Assembly (NCBI GenBank): GCA_015501075.1
Contig: JADNYJ010000007.1
Coordinates: 62,001 to 126,000 of the forward strand
Length of the DNA stretch: 64,000 nucleotides
Direction: 5' to 3'
Origin: Gymnopilus junonius
Lineage: Eukaryota > Basidiomycota > Agaricomycetes > Agaricales > Galerinaceae
Part shown: one piece after another, positions 10,773-22,409 of the stretch
Numbering within the stretch: the stretch's first letter is position 1
How the letters are laid out: each line of letters starts with the position of its first letter
Made by a program: the position numbers and the translations under genes
Notes under the pieces: model-generated
The model's database searches: none
The model's input: only the letters and a program-made list of their open reading frames with translations
What the model was told of the DNA's origin: nothing

Positions 10773-13700
10773 ATGGATATAGAATCCCACCTTGAGGTCG
10801 TGGATCAAATCATAAATCCAAGGCCGGAAGATGCTTCACATATCCTGGAGCAACTGAGATTGGCTTCTCCATCATCGGCATCGGAAATTTATGACGATTT
10901 AGAAAGGGCACTTCTTTTGCCTCCTCAAAGTTTTCTCGACCAGTGGTTGCCTTCTTATCAAGTGTTCGAGCGTGATTCACTGTCCAGACGTGGTACTGAC
11001 CATATCTATTGATTAGACACTGGGACCATGTCATATCCGCCCCCGATCTTCTGAAATCAGAACCTGCACCTGCCTCAACCTTATCCTTTATTCGTGCTGG
11101 GCTAGATGGGAGAGTCATAGGATATACAGAGGTTGGATACACTTTCATGATCACCATTTTCGTGTCGGTCAATACTTCCAATCTTAGACCCCATCAGTCC
11201 ATTTAGCCACTGGATCGACATCAACTTCTCTGACTCGTGCCCCTGGACCCAGCAAAAATTTTGTAAGAGGAAAATCTGGATATGTGCCTTTCTGGCCGGG
11301 AGGGTTCGAGGATGGATCTATTGAATTGTCGAATGGAAAAGTGCCCGAGGAAACTTTGAAAGGTCTCAAGACTGTGCCCCCCGGTTTTCAGAGAGGCTTG
11401 CATCTACCAGGAGATACTATCGAAGTTGAAGAGTTGGTGGCCATTGAGAAAGATCTTGGGGTAGTTGACGAAGCTGAGAACGAGGAGGTAAGATCGCACA
11501 GTGTATAACTCTAAGGTTGACCTAATGCTCTGATAGACAAAAACTGAGGAGGAAAATGAATATACTGACAACCCACTGGATCAGAAGGATGTTGACAGTC
11601 TTTTGCCTACCTCGGTGATCATAACCCTTGCTCGTTGGGATACAGGTTCCTCATACACATAAACCTTTCATCTAGAGGTCAAACTTAAAACCTGTTGGAA
11701 TCAAAACTCGGATGAGGCGGTCTGTTGTGCAGAAACGTGACTGGGCCCATGTCATAGATGTCAATACACCATTGAGCAATTTCCACGAGCTTGTACCCAA
11801 GATGGCACACAAGGTCGGCTCCCTCCAATTCAGCGCATGCTCCTGCACTGACATGCCCATCTCAGTACCCCTTTGAACTGGACACCTTTCAGAAACAAGC
11901 CGTCTATCATCTTGAAATGGGGGACTCTGTCTTTGTGGCAGCGCACACTTCAGCAGGAAAGACTGTTGTTGCGGAATATGCGATAGCCCTGGCAGAAAAA
12001 CACATGACACGGTATGTATCAACACCAACATATCATAAACCCCTTTTGAGTGATAATTCTTAGAGCCATATATACGTCGCCTATCAAAGCTCTGTCAAAT
12101 CAAAAGTTTCGTGATTTTAAGCAGACGTTCTCGGCATCGTCTGTTGGAATTTTAACTGGGGATGTCCAGATCAATCCTGAAGCAAGTTGTTTGGTGATGA
12201 CAACGGAAATATTGCGAAGTATGCTTTACAAAGGCGCAGATTTGATTCGGGATGTCGAATTTGTTATTTTTGATGAGGTCCATTACGTGAACGATGCAGA
12301 GGTACGTTAATGCAGCTTGCTCAGCATAATCATCTGAATCTGTTTCAGAGAGGCGTCGTTTGGGAAGAAGTGATTATTATGTTGCCAGATCATGTCAACA
12401 TAATTTTACTCTCAGCAACAGTACCCAATACGAAAGAGTTCGCTGACTGGGTTGGGTCTGAACTTTAAACCTAATTGTTATTTGCCACTGTACTTACTAT
12501 AACTATAGGAGAACCAAAAAGAAGGACATATATGTGATATCCACTCCTCAGCGACCTGTGCCCTTGGAACATTATCTCTATGCTGGCCGTGAGATATATA
12601 AAATTGTTGATGCCCAACGGAATTTCGTTTCTCAAGGGTAGGCAAACCTTATTCCAGTCTTCATGCTCTCATTTCATGGCTCTTTTTACAGTTATAAAGA
12701 AGCTGGAGAAGCTTTGAGGCGGAAGCAGGACAAAGAACGAGAAGCTGCGGGGTTGCCTCCAGTACAACGCGTTGGTGCTCGTGGAGCAGTGCCACCACGC
12801 GGACAGCAGCGTGGTGTGCGTGGAGGTCGCGGGACTCCGGTTGGGCGCGGTGGCAGTAGCAGTGGCGCCCCTCCCAGAACAATGCACACTGGGGTCGACA
12901 AAAATCTATATGTTCATCTGTTGGGAAATTTGCGTAAAAAGAATTTGCTGCCTGTTGTGGTCTTCACTTTTTCCAAGAAACGTTGTGAAGAAAACGCCGC
13001 CACGTTGACAAATGTCGATTTGTGCACTTCGGTAGAGAAGAGTGAAATCCATGTTGCTGTAGAGAAGGCACTTTCGAGGTTGAAAGGTAGATTTGATATC
13101 CTCTCTCCACGTCTTTTCCTACTTCATTTACATTCCTCGCCGCAAGGTTCGGATAAAAAACTTCCTCAAATTGTGCGAACCCGGGACCTTCTTTCCCGTG
13201 GAATTGGGATACATCACGGAGGCCTTCTTCCACTCGTTAAAGAAGTACCCGAGATTGTCAATTGAATTAAATTTGTGCTCATTTACTCGTAGCTCGTTGA
13301 AATCCTCTTTGCTAGGGGCTTGGTGAAAATCCTTTTTGCGACGGAAACCTTTGCAATGGTGTGTTCAAAAGTATGCTGCGCTATTATATGTGTCTGACCT
13401 ACCCTAGGGTGTCAACATGCCGGCCAAATGTGTTGTTTTCTCCAGTATTAGAAAACACGATGGCCGTAGTTTCCGAGACATCTTACCTGGGGAATACACG
13501 CAAATGGCGGGTCGCGCTGGTAGGCGTGGTCTGGATCCAACGGGGACTGTGATAATTGTTGCTAATGACAACCTTCCAGAGGTACTCTCTTTCAACATTT
13601 CCTCCGCGTTGCCTACTGAAGAGCCATAGCAAACAATCTTACAAACCATGATGCTCGGCGTCCCCGGAAAGCTCTCGTCTCAATTCAGACTAACATACAA

Positions 13701-15566
13701 CATGATTTTAAACCTTTTACGTGTGGAGGCGCTGAGAGTTGAAGAGATGATCAAGCGGAGTTTCTCAGAAAATTCTTCTCAGCGCCTTTTACCAGAGCAT
13801 CAAAAGAAGGTGGCAGAGGTTAGCTTTTTTATCCATTTTTCCGTTTCGCAACCCTCATCCCGCCTAGAGCGAAAAAATCCTGTCTACCTTACCAAGACTT
13901 GGTTGTCCAAAATGTCTTCCTGATATCGAGCTTCATTATGATCAGACGAAGGATATCGTTGCGAACAATCAGAAGATGTTAGATATAGCACAAGGGCACC
14001 CGCAGGGTTCAAAAATACTTTCAGCAGGACGTGTTGTTATTCTACGGGATGGGGTATGGCGTCTTTACAAGTGATTAGCTCTTGCTCTGCTGATGGAGAC
14101 AGCATTTTCGCGATAGCAATGTAGCTGTCGTTCTCAGGCAAGCACCTGTCGCGGCGTCGGTCTCCGGGATTTTGAACAAAATGCGAACATACTTCGTCTT
14201 AGCTTGGGTGGATCCTGATACCAAAGGCGGCAAGCGAGGAAAGTGTACCATAAACTCATACTAATCAGTTGAATCCTGAATGATGCTGTCACAGACGTCG
14301 ACGCAGAGGCAGTTCCTCCTTTATGGCCAATAGCGCCCGATTCGTTGTTCATTGACTTCGGCGTTTATGAATTAAGATTGGTTCCTCTCTCTAGCATTGT
14401 TATGGTTACCAATCGCATGATTAAGGTTCGCCATACATCTTATGTCGAAGAGGACAATTCTAATTAATGGATACAGATTGAAGTCAACGATATCATGGAC
14501 AGATACCTCATTTCGCGCATGAATGAGGGTATCGCATCACTTAAAAGTGTTGTTGAAGACTGGTCACGAACGAAAAACATTTCGGAGGTCGACTGGAGCC
14601 GTCTCCGTGCCCTGGAATTTCAAGAGACTCTCCGTACTCGGAATTATCTCATTAAAAGTCTAGAAGTTAACCACTGCACATCATGCATTGACTACGCCGA
14701 TCATGTAATGTCATTTTTATGTCATTTGTATCTTGAACTCATTCCATGCAGTACAGGCTTGTACATGGTCAAAAGGTGCTGCAAGCAAATATTGCCTATC
14801 TCAAGCTTGCCATATCGGATCAAAATCTGGAACTTATCCCCGATTATGAACAAAGGATCTCTGTTTTGAAAGATTTGAAATTTATAGACGAGAACTCAAC
14901 AATTCAACTCAAAGGCCGCGTTGCATGCGAGGTGAGTTGCCTGACTTATTTTTCGACTTTAAGCTGACAGGGCTGAAGATAAATTCAGCAAATGAACTCA
15001 TTCTAACGGAGTTAATTCTGGAAAATACCTTAGCGAGCTACGAACCCGAAGAAGTCGTCGCACTCCTCTCCTGCTTTGTCTTCCAAGAGAAAACAGATAT
15101 CGAACCTCTGTTATCTCCAAAGCTCGAAGCCGGCAGGGATGCTATCATAGCTATCAGCGACAGAGTTGGTCGTATCCAAGATTATCATAAGGTAGCAGTC
15201 GAAGACTTCCGATCCAATCTTAAGTTCGGCTTGGTAGAAGTGGTTTATGAATGGGCGAAAGGCATGGTAAGTACCATAATTACACATGTATTATTTTGCC
15301 TTTGACCTGTGGACATGCTTAGCCCTTTGAGCAAATTACGGAGTTGACTGACGTTGCTGAAGGAACCATTGTGCGAGTCATTACGCGACTGGATGAAACC
15401 TGTCGTGAAGTTCGGGACGCAGCACGAGTAATAGGCGATGCAGAGCTATTCAAGAAGATGGAGGAGGCCCAGATCAAAATCAAACGAGACAGTACGTGCT
15501 TTATCTATGACAGTAACCTGTTCTCACTTTTCGATAGTTGTATTTGCTGCAAGTTTGTATTTCTAG
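10773..15566 (+). CDS. SKI2: Ski2-type DExH RNA helicase (Ski complex, cytosolic exosome cofactor)
   Basis: The N-terminal region ([18 protein letters not shown]) is followed by the Ski2 core: [16 protein letters not shown], Walker [24 protein letters not shown], the DEVH box (FDEVHYVND), LLSATVPN, and the second RecA domain with [23 protein letters not shown] and [12 protein letters not shown]. The DEVH box and [20 protein letters not shown] separate it from Mtr4. A Gly/Arg-rich segment (about 12775-12885, RGVRGGRG) is inserted between the RecA domains. The C-terminal exon ends [12 protein letters not shown], the usual Ski2 tail. With Ski3 and Ski8 it feeds mRNA to the exosome for 3'-5' decay and limits viral RNA. 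It needs many introns, one splitting AMG-VNMP; no frame breaks were found. Confidence 0.95.
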
Positions 15567-15879
15567 AAAATCATTCACGCCCGAGTATATACATATTCGA
15601 ACTAAGTGATATCATCATTCACATTGCATACTATGGGGTAATTTGAGGATTTGGAGGCCACATGGTATTTACATTGACAAATTGAAGTTGCTCTAAGCTT
15701 GCTAGCTGAGTGGGTGGGTGTCAGTGTCCGAACTCTTGTTACTTTAAAGTTTTGTTTTTAATAACTTTCATTAAGGTTCAAGCACTATCTTGCGTGTCAC
15801 GTGATGCGATAAGGAGCGTGTGTGTTTACTGGTATACACTCTGCGTTTCCTTTTACAGCAGTGTCCACACAGACGTTCT
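15567..15879. other. Intergenic spacer before homeodomain gene
   Basis: 313 bp between SKI2 stop and the next start, containing a T-rich tract near 15740-15775. No gene recognised. Confidence 0.5.
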
Positions 15880-17274
15880 ATGGCGACGCCTCCAAGTCCG
15901 CAGGAGGAATCTAAGTATGAAGTCTTATCTGGCATGGGATTTTCAGAAAATTTGTCTCGCAATACGTCTATAAGGAAGCGGAATCGCCAATCCTTGGAAG
16001 ACAACTTGGATGAGGCCATATGGGACTTCCCCGACGACGGCCGCCCCAAGACGCGGAGGGTTAACCCGCAGCGTCTCGCCATACGTCTAGGCCCTGACCT
16101 CGTCGCCGAAATGGAGGCGCTTATCGTTCCAGGTGCTAAAATGCCGACATTCGCCATCAGGAAGGACTTCCAAGAGCGATACCAGGTTGACCGAAGACAC
16201 ATTTACGATTACTTTCATTCAAGAGGTGAAGATACCGCTTGAAAGCTCTTTCATGTAATGACCAAATGTTTGCAGGTTTACGAGTTGCGAAGGAAGATAA
16301 GCATACGAACTTGATTCGAGGGCGAGCATTGAAGGCCCAAGCACAGTTACAAACAACACATACAGTCCAGGTAGGTCGATAACCCACAAGGCGACCTCAG
16401 CATATATTTAACAAACTCATAGACCTCTGCGACAACCGTTCTACCTGATTTCTCTCTTTGTGACGTCTCTAAATCTGTCTCTTCTCTCTCAACTGAAACC
16501 TTACTATCCACAAAACCTCGCGGCCGGGCCGCAAGAAAGCAAACTAGACCTCAAGATCGGAAACGTCGTGGGATACGCTGCTCTTCTATCTCTTCTTCTA
16601 AGGTTAAGATAGTCATGCCCCTGGCCTCTGTTGAACCTGACGCTGGTATTGTGACATCTTTATCTGGGACGGATACTGAATGGGAATCAACTGCGCCCTG
16701 TCCTCAGTTTTCTATGCCTTGTGATACCTCCGACGATAATGCAGAGTCCAGCACCATATCAGATTTTTTGCCATCTCCAGACGACTTTATAACTGGGTAT
16801 TTCGGCTCTCCTGTGCAGTTCCAGCAACCGTTTCAGGAGAGTAGTGTCACTGGTCTGGATTCCTTCACGATTATGGACGAGCATCGCCTCTTGACTGCAG
16901 AAGAACGCAGTGAGCTTTATGATCTCATCAACAACAACATATCAAAAGCCTTCGAGGAGGCTGCTGGAACCTACAACAGTTACATAAGTGAAAAGTCCCG
17001 CTCGCGTCTCGATCGCGTCAACCCTCTGTCTCGTGCTAGCCGTCCTCCGAAACTTATGTCAACTATCACGAGAATGACGACGATTGATTCTCCGTTGTCG
17101 CTGGATTCATTGGATCTTCGAAAGTGGTTTGCAGATGAATTCGATCCCAGTCAACCAGCCATGTCTGTCCACGATTATCATCCTGTTTGCGATGCGCTTG
17201 ACGACGTTTCTCTGACAAATGGCGCAAACATTGGGATGTCCTGTCCTGAAGGCCTTCCGTCGCTACCTCTGTAA
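15880..17274 (+). CDS. Atypical homeodomain-like transcription factor
   Basis: Starting MATPPSPQEESKYEV at the ATG at 15880, it has a short acidic and basic leader, then PQRLAIRLGPDLVAEME and FQERYQVDRRHIYDYFHSRG, an intron, and LRVAKEDKHTNLIRGRALK. The last part resembles homeodomain helix 3, but the WF.NRR signature reads YFHSRG: Trp48 is Tyr and the DNA-contacting Asn51 is Ser. After another intron a basic segment (KPRGRAARKQTRPQDRKRRG) looks like an AT-hook and nuclear signal. The remainder is Ser/Thr- and acidic-rich, with SLDSLDLRKWFADEF near the end, perhaps an activation region. It is a likely nuclear regulator. It is not a typical HD1/HD2 mating-type protein, and no divergent partner or mitochondrial intermediate peptidase gene is nearby. 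Confidence 0.75.
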
Positions 17275-17725
17275 AATTGATCTCTCTTAGGCGACCTGAT
17301 AGCGCGACGCACACAATAGGTATACAAGTACCTGTTGGATTGCCCCGGCACAATTACCAATACAAAAACCCTAGACTCGGCTCTTGATATTGGTATTTCT
17401 TCAGTGTCCACAGAGGTTAAACTTTTTCCTCGATCTGTTCTAAAGACGCACCACAGCCTACACCCGGCTAGCATATTTTTCTTCCAACGTTCGCCTGTAT
17501 CTGCAATCTCAAGATCTTATGGTCATGGCGAAACCTGCGATACCTTTTCACCACTTCTCCCTGTGATACATACTTCAAAGTCTTTATTATTTATGGTCAG
17601 TGTCTTGATTTGTGATGTACGTGGTCTTCCATTTGTAATGTATTGTAGCACCCGCCTCCAATAGTGTATTTTAGTAGCAGTTAAAGGTGATAATCGCGTA
17701 AATGTGTGACCGGGATGCCAATTCA
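17275..17725. other. Convergent 3' spacer
   Basis: 451 bp between the homeodomain stop and the stop of the minus-strand gene at 17726. T-rich stretches fit 3' untranslated regions. Reading frames here are short and unsupported. Confidence 0.5.
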
Positions 17726-18658
17726 TTAGTGAAATGTGTATGATTCTGCGCATCCACAAGGACAGGCAATCACCTTACTCTTTGGGGTTTCTGCTAATCC
17801 GGATCTGTATCCGTCGCTTGCTGTATAGAAGGGTTGCGTGTTTGATTGCGTGCTCAATTGTAGTACGCCTCCGGAAAATGTCGTGGAATAAAGGGAACCA
17901 GGTCCGACGTGCATCCCGTGTGCATCTTTGAGGTTGGCCCGCTTTGAGTGAGGTGAAACAGAAAGATCTTCAGACGCAGATGCTAAATCTGACAGCGAGA
18001 CGATAGGTATCCGACGAAATGGACGCGGTTGATGAATTTTCAGCGGAGGGTGAGGCGGATAAGGAGGAGGTGCTGATAGTAAATCGTATGGGGAATTAGT
18101 TGACGATGTCAACGTGGATTGCGAAGGACGGCCAGAAATTGGGCTGGCGTACGTATCAAGAGATGGCTGGGTATGAGGCGAAAAACAAGCGGAGACCTGC
18201 TGCAGTGGACCGCAGTCCTCATGATTGAAGTATACGGAAGAGTGCAGAACAATACGCCTTTTCGAACTGCAATTTGTATTAATCGGCGGGACGGTGGGGC
18301 GCACCACCTGGCGAGGATAATAAGGAATTCCTTGCTGTAGGGGCAGACACTGAGTATGGTTTGAGATATACGGTGGTTCGGTCTGATACCATTGCATCTG
18401 CCAATCGGGAGGAGGTGTAGAAATCACATTTGAAGAGGTAGTCGAATTGGGGGAAGGCCAATTTTGGTCGTAATACAAGTCGGGGAGATCACTGGGAGAG
18501 CCCGCCTGCAAAGAGTACCTATTGACTGCGTTCTTCGCGTATGCGGAAGAACTCGATTCGCCAGATGGCTCATCACAACACGAACAGTTCATATGACCGT
18601 GCAATGCTTGTGGAGAATTGTACCCAAGTGTGGGGTTGTTGCTGCCCTGCCAGTTCAT
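17726..18658 (-). CDS. Unidentified Ser/Pro-rich protein
   Basis: A single uninterrupted frame of 310 codons runs from the ATG at 18658 to a TAA at 17726-17728. It is rich in Ser, Pro, Tyr and Gln, with PPPYPPHPPLK in the middle and a cysteine pair near the N-terminus (NCSCCDEP). The C-terminus ends KVIACPCGCAESYTFH, a compact Cys cluster (CPCGC) that might bind metal or be modified. There is no signal peptide or membrane segment. I do not recognise the family. Low complexity and polar content suggest a disordered nuclear or signalling protein. It is convergent with the homeodomain gene; lack of introns is unusual beside its intron-rich neighbours. Confidence 0.55.
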   Translation of the reverse strand: MNWQGSNNPTLGYNSPQALHGHMNCSCCDEPSGESSSSAYAKNAVNRYSLQAGSPSDLPDLYYDQNWPSPNSTTSSNVISTPPPDWQMQWYQTEPPYISNHTQCLPLQQGIPYYPRQVVRPTVPPINTNCSSKRRIVLHSSVYFNHEDCGPLQQVSACFSPHTQPSLDTYASPISGRPSQSTLTSSTNSPYDLLSAPPPYPPHPPLKIHQPRPFRRIPIVSLSDLASASEDLSVSPHSKRANLKDAHGMHVGPGSLYSTTFSGGVLQLSTQSNTQPFYTASDGYRSGLAETPKSKVIACPCGCAESYTFH

Positions 18659-19652
18659 ATGTCCAGGAGGGAGACGTCCAGTTGAGTATTCGGCTTATGG
18701 GGGGCAAAAGGGAAGCATGGGATGGCGATGGTTGGCAGCCTTTTATCAAAATCACGTATTGCTGGAGCCAGATCTGAGGAGTTCTTCAGAGTTCCTAACG
18801 CCCAGCCACAAGGGACATGTGTTATACAGATCAAATAATTAGACAAAGGAGATCAGGTACGCCACGCCGTTGATGGCCATACTTGGGTCACCATTGACTG
18901 CGGCGGATGACGATGGGGCGCTAAGCTTTTGCCGAGATGGGCTTTTCTCCCAGATCGCAGGACAATCGCAGAACCGAAAACGTCTGTCAGAGGAACCTGG
19001 AAACAGCTATATCAGGCTGATCAGTTCAGTACACGGGAAGCACGGCAACACCGCTCAGTTAAAGTATTGCGCTGCAGGCTCATTTGGAGTCATCTGAATA
19101 GGGTTGATCTCTGATTTCTTTGGCAGGGTTCATCGGACTGTGTCCTCTTTGGCTCTTTTACTGCGTCTTGTAAGTGTAGGAAGCGGCCACTGCCTCCATG
19201 CGGCAAGCTGCCATCAAACACGTCTTTCGGGCATTTTGAATCCACTGCATACATCCACATGCTACGACATGTACGTAGGCATACCTTTATGACAAAATCG
19301 TGGCCGAGCTTCTGTTCCACAAACATGAGGCATATAATTGGAACCCACTATCGATGGTTCTCCAAGCCGGAATGACGGGAATTCAGCTCGCCAATGGGAT
19401 TGTTCCGAAGCTCTGAAGTATTTTGGTGTTTCGCATCTTCAAAATTGCTCGTGTGGGATACTTTGTGGGTATGTTAGCTAAAGTTTCACACTATACAGAT
19501 TGAGGTGTCTTGAGTAACAGGTCATCGATCGTGTTATAATACAAAATACATCCACATATTACACTGGATATTGCAACGGTATATGCGCATGTACAACTGA
19601 CAGTGATGGCTGTTCAACGTTCAGCGCTCTAGCAGTTGAGATCAAAATTAAA
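18659..19652. other. 1-kb interval without a recognised gene
   Basis: It contains the upstream region of the Ser/Pro-rich gene and the 3' flank of the DCAF11 gene. Short frames occur on both strands, but none shows a domain or a convincing splice pattern. Confidence 0.5.
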
Positions 19653-22200
19653 TCAAAAGTCTTCATCATCTTCATCGGGTTCGTAGAAGGATCCCGGCAT
19701 ATGTTGTGCATGGCCTTGTGCAGCCGCCCGTAGACGAGCAGATCTCCGCGGCGCACTACTATCATCTTCACTCTCCTCTTGTCGTTGTCTTTCCACCCAG
19801 TCTTCCAACCCACCAGGCAATTTTAACAGTCCCTTGAATTCATGCCTCGCAATAACTGTCCCTCCATGGGCATTTTCCCATCCAGCGCTCATGATCACAG
19901 GTTCCTAGAGCATTTGATTTGGTCAATATAACGCAAGGCAACTGATGCAAAAAAATATCTACCTGAGAATGCCAGCTAACATCACGTACACAGCTCTGTA
20001 TGCGCATTCCGCTCGGTGGTTCAGGTTCCCGTCCAGAAGGAGAGAAGGTGGCTGGTAATGTCTTGGAACGATCAAGGACCTGTACGATCCGTCCATCGAG
20101 AGACCATATCTATGCAAGACAAAGCATGAAATAAGGTCACAAAAGAAGTGAAAGTTCGTACTCACGTGTACCTTTCCGTCAGCAGACCCAGAATATATAT
20201 ATTGGGAGCCAGTGGTTTCTACTGGACTGAAGTGACAGCGTATTAAAGTGCGAAGCACACTGTGGCCTCGGTATGTCATAACGCTGCAATCCTTGGGGTG
20301 CGCTGGGTAATTCGGCTCGGGGTAGTAAGGGTATCTACGAGAAGGTAAGATCTTGTTCATCCCAATTACAATTTTTGGCCACAAAATGAACACACCTGTA
20401 ATCAAACTCCGCAATACCATAATATGTCCGATCCCGCTCAATCTCATCGAATTCGGAACTGGATCGCATTTTCCTCAAATCCCAGAGTCTTAATGCTTGA
20501 TCCTTGCCATTTGAAATAACATATCGGCCATCACCTTTTGCAGACACGTATGTGATCCCTTCCGTATGACCAACTAGCACACCGGAAGGCTTGCGTGATT
20601 CTCCGAGGGAGCGGCGATCCCTGTCGAGAGAATTAATAACTGACAAAAAAAAAGTTGAAAATGGTGTTTTCTCACCATACTTTGATGAATGTATCATCTG
20701 ACGCGCTAACAAGAACATTACCCGATGCTGTATCTGCCCAACAGCAACTATTTACATCGTCCGTGTGCGCCGAAATTTTGACCGTTCTTTTGTTGGCCAA
20801 TAGATCATAAACTGATGCACGGGTTTAGCCCAGGGGTATCGAAACATACAATGAACCTCACCAAAAATCTTTCCACTTCCCCCAGCAACAACTTCATTGC
20901 CATCAGCAGAGAATCTGCAACTCCAGATGCCAAAGCTATCACCATAACCAAAATAAGGTGTGTGCCTACTAGTGGGATCAGAAAATGGAATGGGAATTTG
21001 AGCTGAACTCCCATCGGGAGAGGTACTGGTCATGTAGACTGTTGGGGTCTAACAGAATAAAAGTACATGATCATCATTTCGGACTTTGAACACACTTACA
21101 ATAGAGGAATAGATCAGCCTTGGAGATAAGGTCAGTAAATTGGGCTTGGATCGAAATGTGCAACAAAACCTATACCTTTCGTTATCTGGTGACAGGTTTG
21201 CGTCAGTAATGGTCCATCGACCTGGATGTCCTTGTACCACTTTTCTGATAGGCATCCGCGTCGTAAGGCTTACATCGTCACGAATTGCACGTCGTGATGA
21301 ACCCGAAGGCGTAAGCTCAGGCTTTAAAGGCGCCCTCATGTCAAAAATGTGGAGCTTGAAGTCTAGCAATGTTGTGGTGAATAATTAAAAGCTCGAATAA
21401 AAAAGTTTAACTCACCTTGGGCACATGTATAATAAAATGACGAGTCTGAAGCTAACGTTTAAAGTGTATTCTGCAACAGTCGCAAACACGTACCGCCAGA
21501 AAATTGTGCTGTATACATATTGGCGTCGTACGTCGCGACCGTGGTACCATTGGTATTGGGTACAAGATTCTGAGATAAAAATAGATTAGGGATGAGTAAT
21601 AGTGGTGAGAAGGTCGAACGAACAGTGAGGACATCCTCTCTGCTTGAAAGAGAGACTGATTTTTTCCCTTGGTTTAGCACAGTCCTCGCAATGTTGCGTC
21701 TATTCCTCCTTGTTCGATTCTTTACTCCAACCCTGCCAAAATCACCACTTGCAAGCAACTCTAGTCCCTCTTTCTGGGGCTCTGTTACCGGAGGAAATAA
21801 TGGACGGCTTCGCGTCCGTTGGTGATGACTGTACATATCGTCGTCATCAGTCATGTAGTCCTCGTCGTCTTCGCCATCGTCGTTTACATGCGGGTGTTGG
21901 CGTGAAATTCGCGAATCGCCTCCCCTTCCACTTCCAAGTAATCGTGCCAAATCTCGCAGGGTGAGTTCGGTTACCCTCATATGAGTATTGCCCTGCGCAT
22001 CTGTGGTCATCTGTGATTCATTTCCTGACTGCACAGAAAACAGGGCTGGAGAGATAACAATGCCAATTCAGTTCGGCTATGTGCAAATGATCACAAGCAG
22101 AAGGTAGATATGCACCTGCCAGAACATCTTGTAACCTTGTTCCATCACCATTGGCCCTATTACCATCCGCTTCTCTATGATGGTTCTGTTGGTCGGCCAT
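19653..22200 (-). CDS. DCAF11/WDR23-like WD40 substrate receptor
   Basis: Beginning MADQQNHHREADGNR at 22200, it has a Glu/Asp-rich N-terminal region (DDGEDDEDYMTDDDD) and a basic patch, then about seven WD repeats across small exons: NMYTAQFSGG, FKLHIFDMRAP, GIWSCRFSADGNEVVAGG, SGNVLVSASDDTFIKVWDRR, GDGRYVISNGKDQALRLWDL, and YPYYPEPNYPAHPKDCSVMT followed by YRGHSVLRTL and YIYSGSADGKVH. The final repeat has EPVIMSAGWENAHGG. The PEPNYP and MTYRGHSVLRTLIRC signatures are those of DCAF11/LEC14B. In animals this is a CUL4-DDB1 receptor that regulates SKN-1/Nrf2; here the target is unknown. The C-terminus is acidic. A COP9 signalosome gene lies in the same window. Divergent from the TBL1-like gene. 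Confidence 0.9.
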
Positions 22201-22409
22201 ATTTTGAGTGGATGGAAGTCAAGAGTGAACTGAGTATGCTCCAATATGTCATTCGGACATCGGCAGATAGCTCGGCTGCTCGGCCTTCAGCAAGGGACCA
22301 ATCCGGGCCAAACAACCCGGCTTCTGTGACCATCATTCGTGACCAAAGGTCATTTTCGTACTTTAACTTGTGCGCTGATAGTCGAGGAGCGTGGCGAGCT
22401 CGTGCGCCC
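22201..22409. promoter_or_regulatory. Divergent promoter region, DCAF11 / TBL1-like
   Basis: Only 209 bp separate the two start codons. A CCAAT pentamer lies at 22298-22302, near the middle, a common position for shared fungal promoters; its use is inferred. Confidence 0.5.

Noticed and set aside
15880..18658. Homeodomain gene next to an unknown gene as a mating-type (HD1/HD2) locus
   Set aside because: The homeodomain lacks the WF.N signature, the neighbour has no homeodomain, the pair is convergent and not divergent, and no mitochondrial intermediate peptidase or beta-flanking gene is visible.
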